A stretch of DNA of 64,000 bases from Struthio camelus. Taxonomy: Eukaryota > Chordata > Aves > Struthioniformes > Struthionidae. How positions within the stretch are numbered: position 1 is the first letter of the stretch; each line of letters begins with the position of its first letter. Below are positions 35,942 to 57,390 of this stretch, piece after piece. The notes beneath the pieces are model-generated. The model was not told the origin of the DNA. It searched no databases and was given only the letters and a program-made list of their open reading frames with translations. The stretch lies in assembly GCF_040807025.1 (NCBI RefSeq), contig NC_090964.1, positions 7,185,214-7,249,213 on the forward strand, in the 5' to 3' direction. The position numbers were made by a program, and so were the translations under genes.

Positions 35942-36982
35942 ATGGCAACTGCCATCACTGAAAAGCTTAGCCGCCTTTTCATTAACGTGCGGCAGGTCCC
36001 TCAGCTGCTGGCCCCGCTGTCTCCCTCCACCGTGAGCAGTTCAGAGGTGCCGAAGGTCTTCTGGAAGCCCTACATCCACACTGGCTACCGGCCAGTTCAC
36101 CAGACCTGGCGCTATTACTTCTCGACGCTCTTTCAGCAGCACAATGAGGCCATCAACGTCTGGACCCATCTGGTGGCGACGTTGATTCTGCTGCTGCGGT
36201 TCCAGCAGCTTTCGCAGCGGGTGGATTTTGGGCAGGACCCTCATGCCCAGCCCCTCCTCATCATCATTGTGGCGTCCATCACGTACCTGACGTTCAGCAC
36301 CCTCGCTCATCTTCTGCAGGCCAAATCGGAGTTCTGGCACTACAGCTTCTTCTTCATGGACTACGTGGGAGTAGCCATTTATCAGTATGGCAGCGCCCTA
36401 GTGCATTACTATTATGCCATTGAGCCAAGCTGGCACGAAAAGATCCAGGGGTTTTACATGCCGGTGGCTGTCCTGTTAGCGTGGCTGTCCTGTGCGGGCT
36501 CCTGTTACGCTAAGTATCAGTACCACCAGTCCACTCACTTCCTGAGCAGGCTCTGTCAGGAAATGCCCTCTGGTCTGGCTTACATGCTCGACATTAGCCC
36601 TGTGATTCACCGAATCTATACTGCCCAGGCCTCTGAGCACGCTGACCCAGCCCTATTGTATCACAAATGCCAGGTGCTGTTTTTCCTCATTGGTGCCTTT
36701 TTCTTCTCGCACCCTTACCCAGAGAAGTGGTTCCCTGGGAAATGTCACTTTTTTGGGCAAGGCCATCAGATTTTTCATGTGTTCCTGGTCCTCTGCACTC
36801 TGGCACAGATTGAGGCAGTGGTGTTGGATTACGAGTCCAGGCGGCAGATCTATTCTAAACTTCAGGGTGACTTAGCTCATAACTTTTCTGCCCTGTGCCT
36901 TTTCACTGTAACCTGCTCTGTTCTCACAGCCACTTACATGGCCAGGAAGGTGAAGAGCAAGCTGAGTTTCAAAGAAGAGTAA
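35942..36982 (+). CDS. PAQR7: Membrane progestin receptor alpha (PAQR7)
   Basis: PAQR7 is a multi-pass plasma-membrane receptor of the progestin and adipoQ family that mediates rapid, non-genomic progesterone responses. The whole coding sequence is one exon of 346 residues, the same length I recall for human. The N-terminal cytoplasmic part leads to the family blocks FWKPYIHTGYRPVHQTWRYY and LFQQHNEAINVWTHL, then seven to eight hydrophobic segments. The conserved metal-site residues of PAQR proteins are present: His123 (LAHLLQAKSEFWHY), Asp140 (FFMDYVGVAIYQ) and His275/His279 (GQGHQIFHVFLVL). LDISPVIHRI and YHKCQVLFFL are also typical. The C-terminus is basic (ARKVKSKLSFKEE). A CAAAG or GGCAG acceptor a few dozen bases before the ATG probably joins upstream noncoding exons. 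No damage is seen. Confidence 0.96.
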   Translation: MATAITEKLSRLFINVRQVPQLLAPLSPSTVSSSEVPKVFWKPYIHTGYRPVHQTWRYYFSTLFQQHNEAINVWTHLVATLILLLRFQQLSQRVDFGQDPHAQPLLIIIVASITYLTFSTLAHLLQAKSEFWHYSFFFMDYVGVAIYQYGSALVHYYYAIEPSWHEKIQGFYMPVAVLLAWLSCAGSCYAKYQYHQSTHFLSRLCQEMPSGLAYMLDISPVIHRIYTAQASEHADPALLYHKCQVLFFLIGAFFFSHPYPEKWFPGKCHFFGQGHQIFHVFLVLCTLAQIEAVVLDYESRRQIYSKLQGDLAHNFSALCLFTVTCSVLTATYMARKVKSKLSFKEE

Positions 36983-37238
36983 GAGCCCTGAAGGAGAGAA
37001 GCATGGGAGCTCGCCTGTGGGCCTGAATGCTTGGTCTAGAGGCAGCTGTGGCGATGCCATCAGATGAATCTGGCCACAAACTTCAAGAAGAGCTGTGAAA
37101 TGCTTTGCCAACTGCTGCTAGTCAGTGCTGTCTGCAGGGGTGAAGATGTGAACTGTTGTTTATGCTTTTTAAAATTCAGAACTAGTTCCAACTTGTTCTT
37201 AAAATGGTACACTGATTTAATTCAAATGTCGGAATAAA
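36983..37238 (+). other. PAQR7: PAQR7 3' UTR
   Basis: A short 3' UTR from the stop to AATAAA at 37233-37238. The next 1.2 kb to the AUNIP island has no recognised feature. Confidence 0.7.
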
Positions 37239-37239
37239 C

Positions 37240-38450
37240 AGTTGGAACAAAATGTTCTTTATTAGTAAAGCAACTCTATGCCTTAACAGCCGTGGGCTGG
37301 GGAAGTTTCTTGGATGCTACCTGGTCTCATAGCAAAAGGTAAGGAGATGTGATCTGGTATTAGACGCAGTTAGCTGTGGCAGAGTCTAAGCCATTAAAAC
37401 AAACGTACCGCGTTGGGCCTGTATGAATCATAAACAAACAAGGGTTTCAAACTTGCATAAGATCAGTTCAGGCTCATTTATACGGCTGAGGAAATTTTAT
37501 AGTTATCCATACAGTGACATGGCCCAGAGTGTGGGTAGGTATGAGAAAGACATAGTTAATGTCCTTGCAACTGAAGTAAGTAAGAGCAGGGTGCTGAGCT
37601 CAGAGAAAGGATGGTAGGAGAAACAGGGCCAAGGAATGACTTGATGGAGAGTGTGCCCCAGGGAAATAAGAAGGACCACTGCAGGTCTCTGCAACCTCTG
37701 CCTTGGAAGAGTGCCTATGAGCAGGCCCTGGTGTGCTGGCTACAATGACATGCAACCCCCAAATCAAGGGCGGGCGAAGGCGGAGCGAGGACCTGCTGGG
37801 GCCCCCGGCTGCACCACACCTTCCACAGCTGCTGCTCATGAGGACAAGGTGAGACAGGCTGGGGCTGGAGGGAAGGGGGAGAGGGGGGCAGAGCTTGGCT
37901 TGCATGTGGCAGACGGTTGGGGTTGGGGGGACAGAGGGCACATGCCGGTCAGAAAAACGTGCCTGGGCCCTGCTCCCTTCTTGACCTTCACTGGAGCCCC
38001 AGCTTCCCTGTCGCCTTGCGCCGTCTCTGTGAGCGCTCGGCCTCCTGCCCTGCCCGGGAGCCTTCTGGCAGCCGCCCTCGCCTCTCCTTGCGCCCGCCGG
38101 CTGGTGGTCTCGGAGCGGACGCTAGGGCAGCGTTGCCGTTTACGCTGCAGGCCTTCCCCTCCTGTCGGACGCGTGCGCGCGTCAGCCCTGACCGCAGCAC
38201 CTGCGGGGAGGCATCCGCAGCAGGTACCGGGGGGGTGTCACTGCCATGTGCCCCCTGCCTGGCCCTCCCCGACCCCCTCTCCTCTCCCTGCTCGTTCTTG
38301 TTGGAGGCAGCCCCCCTGCCTGGCTGCCGCGGCCCTCGAGGGTCACGTCCCCCTCTTCGGGCACCCCCTTCTCCCTGCCCGGCTGCCCCTGAGCTTGAGG
38401 GCCACCCCGCTGCCAGGCTCCGTCCCAGCAGAGGGGGAGGAAAACCCAGC
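37240..38450. other. Intergenic between PAQR7 and AUNIP
   Basis: GC content rises towards the AUNIP island. A 393-codon open frame on the plus strand ends within the island, but it is Pro/Ala/Arg-rich with no family resemblance, so I do not call it a gene. Confidence 0.5.
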
Positions 38451-38828
38451 CCGGCCCCGACGGGCCCGGAGTGGGCGGGACCGCTCCTGCCGCTCATCCC
38501 GGCCCCTGGCCGCGATTGGTCTCTCTGCGCGGCGGGGCCACGCCCCCCCCCGGCGGCGGTTGGCGGCCGTTACGCGGCGGCGGTTGGCGCGCGCGCGGCG
38601 GCGGCCGTTACTGGGCGCGGGTGAGGCGGGCGCCTGCGCGCCGAGGTGGGGCCGGGCCGGGGGGTGGCGGTACCGCGGGCGACACCGGAGCGCGGGGACC
38701 CCTTCCCCTTCCCTCCCCCGCGGGCTGGCGCTGCGGCCGCTCCGGGCCCTCGGCGGGGCTCGTGGGAGAGCCCTGCGCCCGCTGGCTCTGGCGAAGGCGG
38801 GACGAGCCCCGGGTGCCGAGGCGGAGGC
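38450..38828 (+). promoter_or_regulatory. AUNIP: AUNIP CpG-island promoter with E2F and MYB-type sites
   Basis: Within 320 bases of the start codon there is an inverted CCAAT (GATTGGTC, about 38514-38521), GC boxes, an E2F-type TTGGCGC at 38584-38590 and two inverted MYB sites (CCGTTA, i.e. TAACGG) at 38567-38572 and 38605-38610. The two MYB sites lie in a partly duplicated GGCGGTTGGCG...GCCGTTAC segment. Such a set is common in promoters active in S/G2/M. Confidence 0.6.
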
Positions 38829-41800
38829 ATGAAGCGCAGACGCGGAGGCAGCGCTGCCCAGCAGGTCGGGGCCTGCGATGTCTGGCTGGACACGGCGAAG
38901 CTGAAGCAGCGCCCGGTAGAGGTGAGGGGCGCGCGCTGTCCTTTGCCAGCCGGGGCTGTGCTCGCCTGAAGGCGTGCGTAGTCCTGTAAGTTTGTAAGCG
39001 ACCGCGATTAGAAGATACAATTATAGTGTAAGTTAGAAGGGGCTGGCTGAACGAGGTGCCAGATGGATGCGACGTAGAAGTACTCAAAGACGCGTGAGAA
39101 GGCTGGGATGTGGTCACGCTTTGGGCTGTGCAGGACACTTGGATAGGAAGAGCTGAACCGGTTATCAAGGAAGCAGGAATTATGCCACGGCATTGGAAGA
39201 CGGGTAGGTGTCTGGTTAACGGAGCACGGTCACTTTCGACTTGTTTCTTTCCTTTCCTAGTCTCTCATATCCAGGCCAAAAGTATCTCATCGACTTCTGC
39301 AAAGGCGTTGTGATGGGTACACCTCAGTGTCTTTCACGCAGGCAGGAGCAGCTCCGTCACGCACCAAGCAAACTACCCTCTCCGCCTTCTTCAGTACTCA
39401 AAAAGGTAACGTGAACCAGCTTGCGCTCATGTGGGAAAGTAGTTTCAGGCCGTAACAGAAAACCTCTCTCACTTTATCTGTAGGCAGTTTTATTAGGCAG
39501 AAAGGTGTTTCCTTGCGAGGAGGGTAAAGGTTAAAGGCTTGAACTCCTGGAAAAGAACTTACTGGGAGGGTTAATCTAAAAGCAGTGTTTTTAGTGTTAG
39601 ACTAAAGCGTGAGTAACGGTGAGTAGTTGCAGCCAGGCCTCATTCAAGAGCAATCTGAACTCTTTAAATAACGCACCAGATTCTGTTGTTCTCTACAAAA
39701 CTGGCATTTTCAGTGAAATATAAGGCTAGGCACATGACTCAACCTAAGTGATCATATAAAACACCCCAAGTGGCAGGACTATGGTACATGAGGGCCTGCA
39801 GAGTACGAGGCTCTGGGAAATATCACCTGTTAACTAACTGTGACATCCTGAAAATAAATTGACCAGGGCAGCAGTGTATTTGTGCAATGGAGACATCCTA
39901 AAAATTTTCTGCCGTTAAACTGAATTCATCTGTTGCCACTGTGGAATCTTAAGTAACGCTGTAATACCAGCATTTTGAAGCCTAGGGCGTATACGCTTCA
40001 GTCAAGAATTGAAGAATGCCTGTAACTTCATGCTGTAGTGCGTTCTTGGGGGTTTCAGGTGGAATTTCAACTTTCAGCTTGTCAAATGGTGTAACATTTA
40101 AAGGACAATCAAAGCAGGAATTGGGAAGGGTGTTGTCTGGGCAGACACACCAAGCCGTTCTGTATTATGTGGGCAACTGTCCATCACTGGAGAAGGGAGA
40201 GCCTCTAGGGAGTTGCATGCTAGATTTGTTCTAAACAATAGCAGTCCTCAACTGTTTGTTAAATGCTCTTGGGAGAACGTTAGAGCTGCAAGCCAGAATG
40301 AATGTTACTGGGTTCAAACAATCTGGTTGTAAGAGAAATCAGTGGGAGTTTTGCAAGGAAAGCTTTTTATGAATAGCTGGTCAAAGCCTTTTCAAAAGAA
40401 TGCAGCGTTAAATCCTAACTGGACCAATAAAGGCAAGAGCAGATCACATGGGCAGTATTTAAGGTAATTAAGCCAGCTGACCGGCTCTGTGCTTTGGAAG
40501 CTGCTTTTGTAATCCAAAATACAAGAAACTGGGCTTTGTCTGTGCTTCTCAAATTAACAAATATGGACAGCAGTGAAATAGAGGAAGAAATCAGCAGTGT
40601 AGGATACAGACTAATGCCTTACTGACAGAAAAGAGACAGTACTTCAGAGTTGTATAAGAGCTAATTCATCAACAGTCTTGTAATAAGCAGATCAGAGGAA
40701 TCATTGCATAAATTGTACAGTTTAATATATGTAATTATCTTGTTTTGACCAGTGAAGCAGATTGCTTTTTTCAAGAGCTGTAATCTATGGGGAGACGGGT
40801 CAGAGGAACAGAGCAAACCATTCAAAGAGCAGTCAAGCCTGAAGAAACTGGGAGAGTATTTGAGAGGAGCTGAGCCCAGCAGAAACTTGCATGCTTGTTT
40901 TTGTAAACCGCTAAGCAGCCGTTTGACAGAATTCTCACTTTGTGCATTGTGTAGGGCCGGTGACAGTTTTTGCTTTGAATTTGTTGTTCTTACACCTTTT
41001 AAATTCATTATAATGTTTTTATTTATTTATGTACTTATTTTCATTTGAGGCAACTGATTGATTGATTTCATTTTATTTATTCATTGTATGTGTTTGGATG
41101 CATTGAATGCTGCTATTGTTCATTAGGTGTCTACTACAAGATTTAAGAAGTTGGAACAATTCTTAGTTGTATTTTTTGTCTTACACAAATAGCATATCTT
41201 GAATGAAGGATGAACTAGCTTATATTCAGAAATTATACTAGATTCCATCTTAAATGGTTTCAAAAGTAGATGTGGCACTTGGTTCCTTCATCTGGGGATG
41301 GAGGCAAGCTGTGGAATTTTCTCAGGGTTTTCTTTGCAACTACTTTGCTAGCATTTCTATACTCCCAGAAATAACCTGTTCTCAAGGACCTTTAAAACAC
41401 TGTGGTTAGTAGTTAACTTACTTATATCAGAAGAAAACGTACTAAAACTTCACTTCCATACTCCATCAATTTATCAGACTTTACTAGCTAGGCTATAGCT
41501 GTCTCAGGTTTATACTATGTTCCTGTGTTGAGGGCTGCTGATGCATTCTAACCTAAAGCAGCTGTTCTTAACCCAGCTGGTCTCAGTAGCACAGAAATAC
41601 TGATTTTTATGAGGTGGTGGCAAAATTAATGTTGTGTAGAGCAGTCTGTATTTCATTATTTGCAGGAGCAGTGAAGCTGCTGTTAAGTCAAGCATCAAGG
41701 AACACTTCATACCAATAGCCTCGGGTAGTGACTAGCCTTGAGAAATGTGTGTGTCAGCTCTGGCGTTATCCAATTCCACTTTGTTTTCAGGTGAAAAAGA

Positions 41801-42749
41801 CAAAGGAAACTCCAGGTCCTCTCCCCTTATCCTAAATAAAGAACATAAAGGAATTCCTTTGGCTGCCTCCCCTGTGAAGACCTTGACGTTTCCACTGATA
41901 GAGGAAGCACAGAAGCAACCGTGCAGAGCTGAAGAGAAGAAGATACAGATTATACCCCAGCATCTTGTACAAAAAGCGCTAGCCTTGCAGACTTTTTTGC
42001 CAGACTCTTCTGTACTAGAAACAGAGTCTCACAGTAAGAGTGAAGCCTCCTGTGGGGTAAAAGACGATTTCTTCTTAGATTTCACCCAGGATTCAGAAGG
42101 CAACCGGATCCTTGCTCACAGAAACGCAGCTGATTTACGTGCAGGAGAAACAGTCTCTGCAAGCAACATAACTTCAGGAAAGACAGCAGCCTCCTGGATA
42201 AACAAAGAAGAGAGCCAGCTGGACCCAGAGGAGAAGGATGGACTTGATTTCCAACCAAGACGTGGTGCAAACCAAAGTAAGAAACCACACCAACTGCCTA
42301 GTAGTGATCATTCTTTAATTGATTTCTCTGAGCCTGAGAACGTAAATCCTGCTATAACGAGAGACAATATCTGGGCTGCTGGCTTGTATTCGTCTCCAAA
42401 AAGAACGACAAAAGCACAGCCTTTGAGAGAGTGCGGCCAAATCACTGGTGGTGGTTCAGCTAAGGAAGAATGGGACAGGAAGACCAGACTAAGCAGTCCT
42501 TTGAAGCAGTTGTTTACCCAGGATTCAGAGGGGAACAGAGTAATTTCCCACTACTGCCAGAAAGTGAGATCTCCTCTAAAAGACAAAAACAGCATGAGTA
42601 GTAGGCTGACTAACTCTCCATACAAGGATTGTTCCAGGGACACTACAAATAGGAACATAAGCAAACTCGAGGAGCCTCCTCAGTTAGAGGCATGCTACGA
42701 TTTACTATTCACACAGGATTCAGAAGGGAATAGAGTTATTAAACACTGA
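38829..42749 (+). CDS. AUNIP: Aurora kinase A and ninein-interacting protein
   Basis: AUNIP binds Aurora A and ninein at centrosomes and spindle poles, and also acts at DNA breaks to favour end resection with CtIP. Three coding exons, 38829-38921, 39261-39405 and 41791-42749, splice in phase to 398 residues (human about 357). The N-terminus has the family block GACDVWLDTAKLKQRPVE, exon 2 ends with TLSAFFSTQK, and the C-terminus is LLFTQDSEGNRVIKH. The large last exon is low-complexity, Ser/Lys/Glu-rich and probably disordered. The FTQDSEGNR motif occurs three times, at residues 177, 321 and 386; from memory human has two related copies. An in-frame upstream ATG at 38646 exists, but the human N-terminus is short and the upstream residues are GC-island type, so I chose 38829. 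AATAAA at 42917-42922 ends the transcript. Confidence 0.93.
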
Positions 42750-42922
42750 CTAGTAACCATTAATGGGTAGCCTGTATGAACTCTTCTGAAGCCTAAGGCG
42801 AGTATCTTCTTTTACGAAAGGGGTTAGGAATAGGTAAGTATGCCCAGTGCTTAAATAGTTGGTCTAGATGGTATATGTAGTGTACCCATGCAACAGGCAG
42901 AATCTCTTTGGTCCCTAATAAA
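42750..42922 (+). other. AUNIP: AUNIP 3' UTR
   Basis: Runs from the TGA at 42747-42749 to AATAAA at 42917-42922. It points towards the 3' end of MTFR1L on the opposite strand. Confidence 0.7.
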
Positions 42923-45111
42923 ATACATTTTTTAAAGGAGTATGTTTATAATGCTTTGGTGGTTTCAATCGTGATTACAGTCTATGTGGCTAAGGCCTTG
43001 GCTTTACTACTTTTACCAGTGCTTATATAACCTGCTGCAGTTCAGCTTAAAATAACTTGCTGGTGCCACTTGTGTATTTCTTAGTATGCTGTAAGTCCAA
43101 AATAGAAGCTTTTTTTTTAGGATCAGCTCAGGAACCTACTGTCTACTTCAGACATTAGCTACCTCTTAAGAAAGATTAGGTTCAACTACCACTCACAGAA
43201 TTCTGCTGTCATCCAACTGCAGTTGTACTGTTGTCTATAAGTGACAGCTGTTGTGGGGGTGTAGGGAAGTAATAATGAGTTGTAGGCTTTTCAGCTTGTG
43301 CTGCTATAACTGTTAAAGGCTCACCTACCTGCAGCTAGCAAAGGTGTAATGAAAGCACTTAACTCCTACTGCTAAGCTTACCAAAGGCGTAAAGCAATGC
43401 AAATTGTGATAAGAGGCTGAATGCTAACAAACAGTGCATCTACTCGGGGTGAATCTGAACTGCAATCCTAACACTAGATGCCTGTGTACCTCTTTCATAG
43501 GATGGGATGCACCTGGCTAGACTGGGGTGTGCCAACAAGTCCTCTGCTCATGTTCTTCCCAGCTTCAGGTTGATGGTACTGTTACAGCCCTGGTTAGGTG
43601 GAAAGGCAAAGCACTGACCCCTTTCAGTGAATTATGTTAATTAGTAGTAGAACCCACTGAATTATGTTAAATATTAGTTGAATTGCATATAGCAGCTGCC
43701 ACATTTCAGTAACAGCAGTGGATAGTTTTTGTATGCTTTTTGTACAGCTTGTTCAGCATAATCCCCTTGTTTTAGATACGTAGGATTTTGGATGGGCATG
43801 CTTTAGATTTTTATCTGCTTTGAAGCACAGGGACCAGCTGCTCAAAAACCCTGGGGGGGAGGGGGGGGGGCGCGTCAGCAACAGCGCCAGCATCTGTGAC
43901 CACGACCACATTCCAGAACAACCACCTTTTTTTGTTAGAAGCAACTGCCTAATTTTTTTTTAAAACCTTTTTCATGCTGAGTACAACTAGTTTTTCCCCA
44001 GCCACTGCTTTAACTCTGTAAAAAGTGCCATTTAATACAGCTTTTCTTTCCCACTGGGCCAGAATTTCAGTACAACAGGTCAAATGAAAGCTATGTCACA
44101 GTCCAGAAGTTAGTTGCACTGCCTGCATGTGGAAAACGTTCCCAGAAACAGGGAATCTTGGTTTCAGTTCCATTTATCTTCTCCATAAGGGGATATACTC
44201 CTACCAGCTCCTTATACAGAAGAGACTGACTTACTGTGACAGAAGGAATGACTGGGTAGTCCAGTGGCTCATGGGAAAGAGCTGTTCTTGGGACTGCATC
44301 TTTATCAACCCTATATAAAATAGATTAAGTCTTGAATACTATTTCTAATCTCAGCTCACTGCATGGCCAGATGGTCCCATAGAAGCTTCTTTGCTCGCTT
44401 TTAAGGTGGGGATGATGATTTAACTAACTTTTCAAGGCCTGAGGAACTAGTGAATTAAGAAAGCCTTAGTATTTGACTTTGTTAATTCAGCTTAATAAAT
44501 CACTGTAGCACTATAACCTAACACTTTAGCTGTAGCAGTTGAAATCCCTCCCATCACATAAGGCACTATTTCTGACATGTTGTGGACATAAGCATATTAA
44601 TAATATTAAGGACAACTACTGTCTTATTAAGGCTCAATTTTATATAAAGGAAAAAAAAATCATACTTTAAATACAGCCATGAGGAACATTGCAGAGAGTG
44701 AGCATAGCTGAAAGAAACATCTTCAATTAGTGAGAACTGTAACCATAAACAATGCCGATTTCCCTTTGCTTAGCTGACAATTCTTGTCGTGCTCAGTGGT
44801 TCAATATATAGACCTTTCAGAATACTAAGTGAAATACATTTCATCTGAATACGAGGACTGTTAACAAAACATGAAAGTATGGGCAAGAAATTAAGGCCAT
44901 TCTGTCATGCAACTACAGGGATGATTTGTGAGTCAAGAAACATCAAGGGCATATTATAACCAGCCAGCACCCCTTAGGCACAGCTGAATGGGTTGATCAT
45001 TTACTTCACGTCCATCTAATCATCAGCTTAGACAAGGCTGGTGGGAAGCAGCTTTTTACCTCCTTGACTCAACAACTTCTTAAACACTGAAGACCTGGAA
45101 GCATGAACCAG
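42923..45111. other. Intergenic between convergent AUNIP and MTFR1L
   Basis: AT-rich sequence with no recognised gene. A G-rich run near 43850-43872 is the only low-complexity feature of note. Part may be a longer MTFR1L 3' UTR. Confidence 0.5.
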
Positions 45112-45564
45112 TTTATTCTCAATAGCTCTGTACCAGACTCACAGTAGAGGAAGAAGTGGATGTTTGACATCCACTTGTACTACACTGGGTAACAAGTTAT
45201 ATTGCAGCAAGACAGTAGTTATAAGTTAACGTGAATGCTTAATTTGAACCTCAGGAAAACTGTAGGTAGAAAGAACTTCATCCAGCAGCACTCATTGCAC
45301 TCTTTTGAAGAGCCTTACCAAAAAAATCAAGCTCTAAATACAGGTGGAAAAGAATTTCCATCTTCTTAAAAAGTTTTTTTCTTAAATATTACAATACATT
45401 GAAAACACTTCAGATCGATAGGGCCTTGCCTAAGTAAGTGTCCGGTGCATAAACAATTTCTAATTAATAAAAGAGGCAAAAAAGTTCCATCCTTAGGAAG
45501 GCAGCTACTGTGGAGAAAATTTGGGGCGCATAACACTTGCTTACGGAGTTTAATGACAATAACA
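45112..45564 (-). other. MTFR1L: MTFR1L 3' UTR
   Basis: TTTATT at 45112-45117 is AATAAA on the minus strand, about 450 bases after the stop codon at 45567-45565. This is the nearest canonical poly(A) signal. Confidence 0.55.
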
Positions 45565-56159
<10,595 letters not shown>

Positions 56160-56425
56160 CTCGGCGCCGGCCGCTCGCAGACGGCGCCAGCTCAGGGCGG
56201 GCTCCCGGCGGCGCCGCCCCGCCTCATGCCGCTCCCGGGCCGCCGAGGCCCCCGCGCCCGCCCCAGGGGCTGCGCAGCGCCCGGCCCGGCCCGGCTCGGC
56301 CCAGCTCCGCTGCTCCGGCTCCGCCGCCGCGACCCGGATCCGAGCGGCCCCGCCGCTTCCGCTGCCGGGCGGCACCGCCCCGCGCATGCGCCGCGCGGGA
56401 CCCGGGCCTGGGAGGGGCGGCGCGG

Positions 56426-57390
56426 GGGGGGGTGTGAGAGCATGTGTGGTGTGAGGGGGTGGAGGGGGGGCGTGTGTGTGGTGTGAGGGGGGAGTTGTGG
56501 GGGGGATGAGTGTGTGGTGTGAGGGGGGGTGGGGGGGGCGGTGTGTGGTGTGAGGGGGGAGTTGGGGGGATGAGTGTGTGGTGTGAGGGGGGGTGGGGGG
56601 GGCGGTGTGTGGTGTGAGGGGGGAGTTGTGGGGGGGATGAGTGTGTGGTGTGAGGGGGGTGGGGGGGGCGGTGTGTGGTGTGAGGGGGGAGTTGGGGGGA
56701 TGAGTGTGTGGTGTGAGGGGGGAGTTGGGGGGATGAGTGTGTGGTGTGAGGGGGGAGTTGTGGGGGGGGGTGTGGTGTGAGGGGGGAGTTGTGGGGGGGA
56801 TGAGTGTGTGGTGTGAGGGGGGGTGGGGGGGCGGTGTGTGGTGTGAGGGGGGAGTTGGGGGGATGAGTGTGTGGTGTGAGGGGGGGTGGGGGGGGCGGTG
56901 TGTGGTGTGAGGGGGGAGTTGTGGGGGGGATGAGTGTGTGGTGTGAGGGGGGAGTTGTGGGGGGGGCGGTGTGTGGTGTGAGGGGGGTGGGGGGGGGATG
57001 AGTGTGTGGTGTGAGGGGGGAGTTGTGGGGGGGGTGTGGTGTGAGGGGGGAGTTGTGGGGGGGTGTGTGGTGTGAGGGGGAGTGTGGGGGGGATGAGTGT
57101 GTGGTGTGAGGGGGGAGTTGGGGGGCGTGTGGTGTGAGGGGGGTGTGGGGGGCAGTGTGTGGTGTGAGGGGGGTGTGGGGGGGTGAGTGTGTGGTGTGAG
57201 GGGGGGTGTGGGGGGGATGTGTGTGTGGTGTGAGGGTGTGTGTGTGAGGGTGGGGGATGTGTGTATATGTATGGTGTGAGAGTGTGTGAGGGTGTGCGTG
57301 TGGTGCGAGGGGTGTGTGTGTGAGGGCGTGTGTGTGGTGCGAGGGGGGCGTGTGGTGGGTGTGAGGTGTAGGGAGGTGCTGGCGGTGTGG
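56426..57390. repeat. G-rich minisatellite, about 28 units of ~32 bp
   Basis: The unit is of the type GTGTGGTGTGAGGGGGGAGTTG followed by G(6-7) and often GATGA. I count about 28 copies of the TGTGGTGTGAG core at 28-40 bp spacing. The plus strand is almost free of C, so strand asymmetry is extreme and most units contain several G-runs able to form G-quadruplexes. The minus strand reads as a long Pro/His/Thr/Ser open frame, which is a repeat artefact. The array starts about 270 bp upstream of the MTFR1L start codon. Confidence 0.92.

Noticed and set aside
38646-38828. Upstream in-frame ATG extending AUNIP by 61 residues
   Set aside because: The extension is Gly/Pro/Arg-rich island sequence, and the family's known N-terminus is short, ending in a block that matches the residues after 38829.
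37651-38832. 393-codon open frame ending at the AUNIP start region
   Set aside because: Pro/Ala/Arg-rich GC-island translation with no homology; AUNIP itself starts in a different frame at 38829.
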